A stretch of 64,000 nucleotides of DNA, from NCBI GenBank assembly GCA_037176725.1, contig JAZBRS010000026.1, positions 147,819,501 through 147,883,500 on the forward strand. Direction: 5' to 3'. The notes under the pieces are model-generated. The model saw only the letters and a list, made by a program, of their open reading frames with translations, made no database searches and was not told where the DNA came from. The position numbers and the translations under genes are program-made. Shown here piece by piece: positions 1 through 8,604 of the stretch. The stretch is from Posidonia oceanica. Lineage: Eukaryota; Streptophyta; Magnoliopsida; Alismatales; Posidoniaceae. How positions within the stretch are numbered: position 1 is the first letter of the stretch; each line of letters starts with the position of its first letter.

Positions 1-24
1 CCACAGGGCGGCTAAAAAAAGATG

Positions 25-51
25 CCCCTGGTATCAGGATGATACCAGGGG
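25..51. repeat. Perfect 12-bp inverted repeat (hairpin) in the E5 3' region
   Basis: Arms CCCCTGGTATCA (25-36) and TGATACCAGGGG (40-51) are exact complements around the 3-base loop GGA. The same structure recurs in E3 at 45523-45549 and 45704-45730. E2 has a different, longer-looped form (GATACTAG at 56942-56949 with CTAGTATC at 56984-56991). The surrounding sequence is the 3' non-coding region after the accessory ORF, so the structure would form near the 3' end of the genomic RNA. Confidence 0.85.
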
Positions 52-437
52 TCAGTCGAAGCGCCTTTGGCATCGAAAAGCGAAGAATATAGACAAAACT
101 GATGCGTTTGTCAAACGAGTAGTTAGGGGGTACCAACCCGAAGGAAGATCCGGCTGGGCGTGCTCGATGGCTTTGCTTGATTTGGTGGCGTGGGTCTACA
201 GAGATTCTGGCATCTGGATTGATTGCGGAGGACTTTCCTGCATCATTTCGGCAGCAAGTCTGGCCAGGGGCCCTAAGGAATGATTGGCAAGAACGTAATA
301 TGCATTGAGCAGACTTGAAACACAAGCAGATGGCGCAAAACACCTTTGTATTGATTGAGCTTTGGTTACACGCCTGTGGTAGGCCAAAAGATACAGCACA
401 ATTCAGAAAAGACTAAGCAAGCAGCTGTACAAATGTC

Positions 438-1640
438 CTAGCTGATTCGGGCCTTCTTTGATCTTCTGGAGTCATGGAACAAGGGGGCGCCAGACGGGAT
501 CTCGTTGATGGGCCAGAGTCCCTACACCTCAGTCACGTACTCAAGAGTGCATCCTGAGCCTTTTGCAGCCGCGATGTCCATCGACTGCACTCCATGCTGC
601 ATTAGGTTGGCTAGCTCCGTTGTAGCAGCAGCTGAACTGAGAGGATAGGTCTGGAGAAGCCTGGGCACTGTGCTATCAATGAAGGTGTCCTGCTGGAAGC
701 CGAATTGCCACATGACCCGGATAGGGTGGTATTCCACACCCCCAGTGAATCCTAGTAGCACAACGAGTCGCAAGTCGCAGGTGCCAAAGAAGACAGTGAA
801 TAGCTCAGCCGCAGATGGGATGATAGACCAGGTTACTACATCATCCGTTAGCTTTGGCAGCTTCTTGTATTCCTCCCGGATGCTCTTGATCGTCTTGACA
901 TGGCCGTTATTGCAGTATGTTTCAAAAGCATGTGCCTGGGGGCGCAAAATGTCCATCTCTAGGTGTGCGGCTAGCCAGATCTGCACGAGTGCTCCGTAGC
1001 CGTGGAAGTGGCGGTAGCGATGTGAGATGCGGTCCAGTCCATGGTAAGTCTCTGCCAGGACAACTGGTGCCAGGTCGATCTGTCGGGTCACCACAGCAAG
1101 TGCAATCTTAGCAATCTTGAATGCCACTGTCATCCAACCATGAGTGAAAATCAGCTCGCCTAGGAAGCGGGTGACAAATCCCCGGAGCCATAGCTTGTCT
1201 CCGAGTTCAGCACGCTTTTCCACAGTTTCATCAAAGTATGCTAGGCGGAGCATGGACATGGGCCCGCTGAAGCAGATTAGTCTTTGCTGGCAGCCTTCAG
1301 TAGAGAGCCCAGACAGTTGGCTCAGGACGGCGATGTATCTGTCGCGCCTTACAAAGATAGACGGTCCCATGATCTTGGAAAAGCCGCAGATTCGGTGTAC
1401 TTCCTCCAGCGTGGGTGTCAGCTCCATTCTGCCGAAGCGGAAGACGTGGTGCGCCGATTTCCAGAACCTTGCAACGGCGCATAGAAGATGTCGGCTCACT
1501 TCAACATCAGCTGTCTTCAGAAGTTTAGATGGAATGCCCCATAGGCGCAGCTTCTTGTAGTCATCTTTGGTGAGCTTGCTGATCTACTCTCGCAGGGTCT
1601 CGGAGCAATGCATTGGGGTCACTAGAGTGGGGAAACCCAT
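438..1640 (-). pseudogene. E5 accessory ORF, DUF7745/plant-mobile-domain-like protein (two nonsense codons)
   Basis: About 400 codons. The start, MGFPTLVTPMH, matches MGYPTLVTPMH in the E2 copy, which fixes the ATG at 1640. Two in-frame TAG codons break it: one near codon 22, where E2 has TGG (WIGKLT), and one at 522-524, where E2 has CAG. Beyond 522 the frame stays homologous and ends at 438-440. Conserved blocks include ARFW, a hydrophobic PTLEEVHRICGF, LRGFVTRFLGELIF, PVVLAETYHGLDR and GFTGGVEYHPIRVMWQFG. These resemble, from memory of the family, the DUF7745 proteins carried by plant Ogre-type elements and related to the plant mobile domain of MAIN/MAIL proteins. No catalytic motif is visible and the function is unknown. 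It lies downstream of integrase in the same orientation as pol. Confidence 0.75.
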
Positions 1641-2456
1641 TGCGCAAGAGGGAGAATGCAGACAGTTGTTGCAGAATCTTCAAGTACCTGTCACCAAGGC
1701 TGTGGATTATTAGATCACAAACAGACATATAATCATTGATTGATAAGGAAGCAGATTCCGAAGCTAGTAAAGCAGTTCAACATGTTCAGCAGCTAGCATT
1801 CAAAACACAGAGACTACGCATATTCAAACAAAGGGGATTCTGCTTGCACATGAGAGGGCCGGTAGGAGTTCTGGACTAGTGTAGCTCGGAGAAGGTCAAC
1901 ATGTGCTCGGTAGGAGTACTGTCTCAGTGCTGAGGCAAGTTTTGCAGAGCGGAATGATAGAAGGAGAGAAATGATTGGTGATGCAGATATGCATGATTTA
2001 TGTTTGATATGCTTTGCCATCAGCATACAGAGTGTTTAGCGCCTGCTGTAGGGGAAGAGAGTGGTCCCTGACTTACTGGACTCTACTCAAACTCCTAACA
2101 TGTTGGTGGCACTCCGGAAAGGGTGTCGGTGGTGTTTGGGTGGTTGTGTAGAGAGGACAGGCTTCATGCCAAACTCTTAAGGACTTATACCAACTCTTTT
2201 CATTTTCCTTATGTGCTCCCACATAGGTGCACAGAATTCCCCCCTATCCCGATCTTGGAGGTAATGAACACTTGGTTTGAGGCAAGGGAGCTGCTGCTAG
2301 ACAAAGGTGACTGGTCCCCATGGGATTTGTGAATTCTACAAGCTTGAACTTTGATTCCTCCCTAAGGTAAGTAAAAGGGGCAGGATCACGCTACTTGCCA
2401 TTATTTCCAGGGTTGACTTTTGTTCCCCTTTTTCCTTTTTTTTTTTGGCATGCAGG
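1641..2456 (-). other. E5 non-coding spacer between integrase and accessory ORF
   Basis: No ORF is supported. The segment aligns with E2 36800-37619, including the T-rich stretch at 2420-2448 (A-rich in E2 at 36712-36816). On the minus strand a possible splice acceptor, GGTGACAG followed by GTACTT (about 1685-1695), precedes the accessory ORF. E2 has GGCTACAG followed by GTACCT at 37563-37576. An accessory protein made from a spliced RNA is an inference from this pair. Confidence 0.55.
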
Positions 2457-2500
2457 TGTAGACACCCCATTTTGATAGGCTGAATTGGTGGTTCTCTCAG

Positions 2501-2933
2501 AAACCCTAGGTCAAACCCTAGGTTAGCACACACCTAAACCCTAGGTCAAACCTTAGGTTAGCACACACCAAAACCCTAGGTCAAACCCTAGGTTAGCACA
2601 CCTAACCCCTAGGTCAAACCAGCAATGGTTACCGTAGTGGTTGGGTCACCTCCACTACCTTCTCAAGCCATGGGTTCGAAACCTGCTCACCGCATATTGA
2701 GTGGGATTTTCCCACTCTTTCTTGCATGGGATTAATTTCCCTTTCGTGCAGCCCACAGGTTTCGAACCTGTGACCTATGGGATTTCCTGAAGAAAAATTT
2801 CGTTAAGCAATAGTAAAAAAAAAAAAAAAAACCCCTAGGTCAAACCCTAGGTTAGCACACACCTAAACCCTAGGTCAAACCCTAGGTTAGCACACCTAAA
2901 CCCTAGGTCAAACCCTAGGTTAGCACACCCAAA
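2501..2933 (+). repeat. Tandem array of AAACCCTAGG telo-box-like units in the E4 LTR
   Basis: Units of about 30 bp built from AAACCCTAGGTC, AAACCCTAGG and TTAGCACACAC repeat on both sides of the SINE. E3 LTRs carry a related unexpanded stretch (AACCCTAGGTCAAACACTAG on the minus strand near 43440-43470). The motif resembles the plant telo-box AAACCCTAA but is not telomeric DNA. Confidence 0.8.
2621..2830 (+). mobile_element. tRNA-related SINE insertion
   Basis: A 210-bp insertion in the telo-box array. It has an A-box-like start (TGGTTACCGTAGTGGTTGG), a B-box-like GGTTCGAAACC near 2674, and a 3' poly(A) at 2815-2830. It is flanked by identical 16-bp copies of ACCCCTAGGTCAAACC (2605-2620 and 2831-2846), which fits a target-site duplication; the four-C form distinguishes it from neighbouring AAACCC units. 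Two short inverted repeats are visible inside: AGTGGGA/TCCCACT, and CACAGGTT/AACCTGTG near 2756-2774. I do not recognise a named family. Confidence 0.7.
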
Positions 2934-2954
2934 CCATGCAAAAGCCCAAGCTCA

Positions 2955-3262
2955 AACCTTTTTTCTTCTTCTTCTTCTTCCTTTTTTCCTTCTCCATTTC
3001 CTTCTTTCCTTTTTTCCTTTCTTTCTCCACTTCCAGGCCCAGCCCACCATCTCCTTCCTCCTTTCTTTTTTCTTTTTTTCTTTTCCATCAACCCATCCCA
3101 CTCCAGCCTTCTCTCCTCTTTCTTTTTTCCTTTCTTTTTCTTTTTTCGGGCCCAGCCCACCATCTCCTCCCTCCTTCCTTTTTCTTTTTTTTTTCTTTTC
3201 CTTCAGCTCGGCCATTTCCTACTCCCTTCTCTTTTTTTCCTTCTTCTTTTTTCCCTCCTCTC
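2955..3262 (+). repeat. Polypyrimidine (CTTTTT/CTTC) tract in the E4 LTR
   Basis: Nearly pure C/T over about 300 bp. The E3 LTRs have the matching purine tract on the plus strand (42290-42500 and 55005-55220), so this is an ancestral LTR feature. Reading frames through it encode only Phe/Ser/Pro-rich or Lys/Glu/Arg-rich strings and are not genes. Confidence 0.75.
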
Positions 3263-6170
3263 CTACTGCAAGCAATTGCCTTCCATGCATAGCCTTCTCA
3301 CCACCTTGCTCGGCCTTCATGCAGCCTTCAACACCTCTCCCATCCACACTAACTCCTCCTCCTTCTTTCCCACTCTCCCAGCAACACCTACAGCCAATCC
3401 GCAGGTCCCAATCCCTTTGCGAATTTCCTGCAGAAGCAACCCATTTGCACCCTTATCTTCTTTGGCTTTTCATCCAACCAAAGCGAATCCCTTCTCATCC
3501 ATTCGAGAAGAGAGGAGGCAGCAACAACAACTCATTCACAAGCCCACACGCACAGTAGCAGCAGCAACCCAGCAGCAGAACCCATCTTCCTCCGCACACA
3601 GCAACCTCCCTTTTTTCTCCCAAGCAATCACAGCAACCCCACGCATCCACTTAGCCTCCCATCACCTTCCTTAGCCCTCCACGAAGCCTCGGAGAGAGCC
3701 ACAAAGCCATTGAGAGAGCTACACTGCAAAAGAGAAGAAAAAAACCAGTTTGACCCATTTCTTCAAACCAGTAGCAGAGAGGTAGGGAGAGCAATTTACT
3801 TGCTTCGGACCTTCCTCAGAGTTCCAGCAACTCGCGCTGATCGTCCTTAGCAGCCGCAGCTCACCGCAGCGCCGCCATGACCCTCTGCCGGACTGCCTAA
3901 TCCAACCGAGGTCGGCAGCACGCTTCGGCCATCGCCGTAGGTAACAGACCTCATCTCTGAGTTCCTTTTAGCTTCGTCGTGCTTCCTAGCTAGTTAGATG
4001 CATGCTTAGTGCTTCAGCGCCCGATTCGAGTTCCGTCGCTACAGTTGTTTTCTCCGGCGACGCTCTGCAGCTCCACCGTGCTCCTGGCCAGCTCCAACCT
4101 CCCGGATCGCTCCCCAAGCATCGCTGGACCTCCAGCAACTCGGTCCCGCTCCGCCCTTGCGCTGCCGCAGCCTCCAGCACCCGCACCATCTCTGGCCTCC
4201 CATGCAGCAACCAACCGACATCGACAGTAGGCTCCGACCACCGTCACGTGCCGCTGAACCCATCGGAGCACCCAACTGGTCCGTCTCCAGCCTCCGTGTG
4301 CCTCTGCACCATCGCTGCAGCAGCCTCCTCCGGCGCCAGCGGTTGAGCTCGATAAGGCACTGTAGCACCTTCAGTTAAATGGTTTGATTTAAGTTTAGTA
4401 CAGCATTGCAATCAGGCCCTTATGTTTATTTATTTTGTATTTCAGTCCAGCATCAATTGATAAGTCATTTAATCTGCATTTATAACTATCTTGCATTGCA
4501 TTAAATATCTGCATGTTTTAAGAATTGCATTTAGGTCCAGTCACATGTCATCTGTGATTTAAATGTAATTTTTAACCTTATTGCATTGTAATAAAGCCCT
4601 CTGGGTTTTAATTTTTACATTTAGGTCCTGTTTATTTTAAACTGTGATTTAAATGTGAATTTTAAACTTTAGTATATTACAATAAAGTCCTGCAAGTTCC
4701 ACTTATTGCATTTAGGTCCTGTTTACTTTAAACTGTGATTTAAATATGCAATTCCAAACCTTATTACATTGTAATAAAGTCCACCAAGTTTGCATTATTA
4801 CATTTAGGTCCAGTTTGCTTCCAACTGCCATTTGAATGCAATTTTAAACTTTATTACATTGCAATAAAGTCCTGTGATTTGTGTTTATTACATTTAAGTC
4901 CTTTTTGCATGCATGCATCATTTAATTTGCAATTTTAATCATATTGCATTGCTTTAAATGCCCTGCAGTTTTCGAAATTGCATATCAGTCCATGTTTTTA
5001 AACTGTTGCCTGTTTGCATGCCTGTTTAGCTTTGCATTTTAAACCTTGCATGTTTTCAAAATTGCATGTAGGTCCTTATGCCTAGTTTCTTTATGCTTGC
5101 ATCCTGCTTTGCATTTTAAATTCAACAGTTAGGTCTAATTGCATGTTAGTCCTAAAACCCACTGTTGTCTGCTTACCCGTTTCTTTTACATTGCACTTAG
5201 GTCCAGCATGTCTTCAAAACTGTATGTAGGTCCTTTTCTTGCATTATTGCATGCATATCTTTTGATTAATGTTGCATTCTGCTCTTGCTTGCCTATTGCA
5301 TTGCTGCATTACCTTTATAGCATGCATTTACCCTGTTGCATTGCATTTTTCCATAACATTTTGCATTTAGGCCCCTGCAGTTATTTTAATTGCACTTAGG
5401 TCCCTGCATTTGCATTCTCGCATGCATTGCATCTTCATGTCATTGTATATTGCATCCTTGCATCTTTTGAGCACCCTTAGCTTCATTGCATGTAGGACAC
5501 CCTGCATTGCACACACATATGGGCATTTTGCACTTAGACCCCCATTTAGACTACTTTTTCTGGCCCTTGAGCCATCTGACTTGATTCTTGATTAACTTTT
5601 GATCAGATCGTTGGATCTTCACGATCTAACTATCCTGGTCTTCCTGGTTGAATGATCTTTCATTCTAACCAAAGTTACTTTAGATCAGGCCTCAGATCTT
5701 CAAGATAAGTCCACCTAAATCACAGAATATCACTCATTGCCTTATCATTTGTATTGCATGCATCGTTTTCGCGATCTGTTTGCTCGTGCATGTAGATAAG
5801 GCTTTCTCGCCTTTGCTTTGCTTCCTTTGCACGCCGCACACTTGCATTGCATGGTTTTTTCGCCCCTGCATCGTTTTGCTTTGCATGTCACCTGTATTGC
5901 ATGGTTTTCATCGCTGTTTTGTTTTATCGCCTGCATTTGCATTAGGGAAATGATGCTTACTGCCTAGGAGTTCTCACGAACCAGGGCTTGCCCGTTCGAA
6001 ACACTAGCAGCGCTACTGAGCACATATATTGCACGTTTAATTCCCTACACGCATCTTAGCACTTAGAGCATACATTTAAGCATGTAATTAAGCATTCATG
6101 GCATTTAGGCATTCAAGGCATGCATCTTCCTACATATGCGAGCGAGAAGCCTAGAAAGACTGATTCTTCA

Positions 6171-6212
6171 GACGTATCGGGGGTGCCTAACACCTTCCCC
6201 GTGCGTAGTAGG
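6171..6212 (+). promoter_or_regulatory. Conserved LTR box around GGTGCCTAACACCTTCCCC
   Basis: A block with near-palindromic GGTGCCTAACACC, followed by TTCCCCGTGCGTA and AGGAGTCCTTG, is present in every LTR of the window although U3 sequences differ. Other copies: E2 near 25815-25855 and 62390-62430; E1 near 8925-8965 and 20500-20545 (minus); E3 near 39165-39215 and 51850-51895 (minus). It lies about 330-370 bp from the LTR 3' end. From memory, similar sequence is common in Tat/Ogre LTRs. A role in R/U5 such as RNA 3'-end formation is an inference. Confidence 0.65.
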
Positions 6213-6545
6213 AGTCCTTGTCCTTTCTCTTGGCCCGTAATTACCATTATGCCCTCATCCTTGGCACAAGTCATAGCATAGCATAGCATAACATTGCATA
6301 GCATCGCATCCCTTTGCATGGTTTTGCATGTCTTTCATGCATTTCCCCAGTTTTCCTTGTCTCTCGACTTAATAGACATGGTGGCAACTTTTATTTGTCT
6401 TATCTTTTCTTTTTCCTCTTTTGCCAGTGTTTCCGAGTAGAGTTTCCTTCCTCGGATGCAGTCGCATATAGTGAACCTACTTCCGATCGGTGCACGCGAG
6501 CTTTGGTATCGTGCATGGACGATCCGAATTTCAGGATTACTACAG

Positions 6546-6563
6546 TGGCGACTCCGCTGGGGC
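6546..6563 (+). other. E4 primer-binding site (tRNA-Arg type)
   Basis: TGGCGACTCCGCTGGGGC begins two bases after the LTR-terminal CA. The form TGGCGACTCCGCTGGGGA is the one associated with Ogre/Tat elements, primed by tRNA-Arg. It would start minus-strand DNA synthesis. Confidence 0.85.
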
Positions 6564-7531
6564 GACTGTACTCTGGCTTTCGTTTTGGCTTTCTCACCGC
6601 TTGCATTTTGCATCTTTGCTTGCCTTGTGCCTTTGCATGCCTTGCTTGTTTATTTACTTGCTTTATCTCTTGCGTAATGCTATGATTGCTTGCATTGCTT
6701 TATTTTCTCGCATTACATGCCTAAATACTTGCTTGGCGCAATAATACATGCTTTTTGGGTGGTGAATGCTTTGTTTTACACAATTGCTATGCCACTACAC
6801 ACGCACATGCCATCTATTCTTGCCTTTTGATATGATAAGTGTTTTCTTTTCACTATCATGTCCACATACACATGCACATGCCATGCCCATGCTTTTTGCC
6901 TTGCTGTGTGATTGCTTGCATGCCATGACTTCCTATTTCTCTCCCCTTCATGCTTATGCCATGCTTAGGATAGTAGAAACATGTTTGCTCCCCTTTTGCT
7001 TAATCTGAAAGCCACAAAAAAGCAAAGCAATAACATCTAAGCACAACTAGAGCCAAAACTTGCAATTTTCCCCTTTGGTTAAATAAAACGCAAGTAAAAC
7101 ACTCTAAAGCTTTTGCATGATCATCATTCTAGAAAGCATGCATTCTTCTCATTTGAGTCCACCTACAGTCTGTGAAGGACAGTCCCGGCCTCTTGCCCCA
7201 CTGCTTTGGCATGGCGCAAGTCAGTCGGTCTGTCTCCGCTTGTCAGGGGTCGTGTCGATGCTAGTGGAGGGTACCACCCATGCTTTTGGCAGGGTCGAGG
7301 CCACCAACGCACCACTCCATCGCTACTTGAGCTTCGGCCAGGATTTAGATGGGGATCCACTCTTTTCTGACCAGGAGTCTGTCTAAACCCATTACCCGTG
7401 AGTGTGTCCTAGTAGGTCATCTACTCAGGACATGCATGGTGAGAGAGCGCATATTAGGGCATCCATTTTTGCACGCGTGCCATTCATGCCACCCCTAATA
7501 ACTCTTTTTGCATCCAACCTCTAATGCATTT
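6564..7531 (+). other. E4 leader (5' untranslated region)
   Basis: About 1 kb without a supported gene, rich in TGC/TTGC. It aligns with the E2 leader (26212-27185) and with E1 (about 19190-20130, minus). It ends at the E2 insertion, whose left target-duplication copy is 7527-7531. Confidence 0.75.
7527..7531. other. Target-site duplication of E2, left copy (CATTT)
   Basis: CATTT directly precedes the LTR start TGTAGACACC at 7532, and the identical 5 bp follow the 3' LTR at 62757-62761. This defines both E2 ends and shows integration into the E4 leader. Confidence 0.92.
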
Positions 7532-8604
7532 TGTAGACACCCCATTTTGACAGCCCAGAAGTTGGTTTTCTCTCCTGCAGGCTCGCGTGGACTCTGGAAT
7601 GGCACTCTCCTTTTCGACTAACCCATTTCTGCCCCAAAACCAAGCCTAAAACCTCACCTAAACCCTCAAAGCCTTAACCCAAGCCTTTTACACATTTTTA
7701 AACCCTTTTAAAGCCCAAGCCCAAGCCCATTACAGCTTGTGCCAACTAGGTGTGTTGTACGCTGGAATAGGCAGCGTCCAACGTTGGACGCCTCCTGCTC
7801 TAGCGTTCAACGGCTCGGTTGCAGCAGCGGCTGCTCCGCCCCCTTCGGCCCACCGCCCGTCCACTCCACCGCCTCCCCGCACTTACTACCCGTCTACCCG
7901 TCCCCTCTTGCACTCCAGGCCACCCACTAGCTGCCAAGGCCGAGTAACTCCTCTGCCACGGCGTCTTCTCGGCCTCAGCCCGTTTCTGCTCTCTCCCGCT
8001 CTCAATGACTTCCGCCGCTTTTGTCAGCCACCATCGCAACTTTGCCGGCCTTCTGACGAAGCCCACGCCTCCTCCTGACAACCCACATGGCCTCCACACA
8101 CTCAGAAGCCGCTGCCATCACCTGCAATTGCCTGCAATTCCCTCTGCAATCCGCTGCCAATGCACTTGAACCCATGCATCCACTTCACAAAACAGCAACC
8201 TTCACGCCTTTGCACCAGTCACCACACGAATCCAAGAGAGAATTCGCCACCTCCGAGAGCAAGAGTGAACTCCCACCTTCCCTCTTGACCTTTCACCGAC
8301 CTCTCCCGTGCTTCTAGCTAGCTGTGCAACCTCACCAGAGTCGGCCCGCTGCAAGCTTCCGTAGCGCTAGGGAAGAAGGTCGAACCGCCGTTCCAGGCCA
8401 TGCACAGGTTGGCTTTCGATCCCAGTAGCTCATGCATGCTAGCTTGAGTGTTTCTCTACGTTTTCCTTGCGTTTTTGCACAGCACACACCCCTCCTCGCC
8501 TTGGCTTTCCGGCCGCGAGGAGGAGGAGGTGGGTGGAGCAATCCACCCACCTAATTTCGGCACCAAGCATACCACCATGCTTGTTACCAATCACCCTTGC
8601 TTAT
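7532..8604 (+). repeat. E2 5' LTR, left part (interrupted by E1)
   Basis: It starts TGTAGACACCCCATTTTGAC and aligns with 59045-60133 of the 3' LTR up to the CTTAT site where E1 entered. It holds one double-hairpin module (about 7765-7813, core CCAACGTTGG at 7778-7787); the 3' LTR has an expanded version. Small ORFs in it are shadows of repetitive LTR DNA. Confidence 0.92.
8600..8604. other. Target-site duplication of E1, left copy (CTTAT)
   Basis: CTTAT at 8600-8604 and at 23490-23494 flank E1 exactly. The uninterrupted 3' LTR of E2 reads CACCCTTGCTTATTAGCTAG at the same place (near 60122-60141), so the empty site is seen directly. Confidence 0.95.

Larger units (their letters stand above)
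1..2456 (-). mobile_element. E5: 3' internal part of an autonomous Tat/Ogre Ty3-gypsy element (partial)
   Basis: This minus-strand segment aligns with the plus-strand E2 from about 36.8 kb to 38.82 kb and on to about 57.0 kb. Shared landmarks are the track after integrase (2110-2450 against 36820-37110), the accessory ORF, and the following segment that holds ATCTTTTTTTAGC and a GATACC/GGTATC inverted repeat. It is therefore the integrase-to-3'UTR part of an autonomous element, read right to left. Its integrase side is cut off at 2456 by the E4 LTR. Its 3' LTR would lie left of the window. Confidence 0.85.
2457..6544 (+). repeat. E4 5' LTR (4088 bp)
   Basis: It starts TGTAGACACCCCATTTTGAT and ends TTCAGGATTACTACA, and the primer-binding site follows at once. 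In order it holds a telo-box-like tandem array with a SINE insertion (2501-2933), a pyrimidine-rich tract (2955-3262), a GC-rich stretch to about 4370, about 1 kb of loosely repeated 'GCATTTAGGTCC' units (4390-5420), and a 3' part with boxes shared by all LTRs here (GGAGTTCTCACGAACCAGGG near 5970; GGTGCCTAACACC near 6183). Its U3 resembles that of E3 and differs from E1/E2. Short ORFs inside are low-complexity and not credible genes. Confidence 0.88.

Noticed and set aside
196..399. Small minus-strand frame of 67 codons in E5
   Set aside because: Lies in the 3' region after the accessory ORF and is not kept in the E2 copy.
2501..2933. Interstitial telomere
   Set aside because: Units are about 30 bp composites with CCTAGG, not head-to-tail CCCTAAA, and the motif is part of the LTR family.
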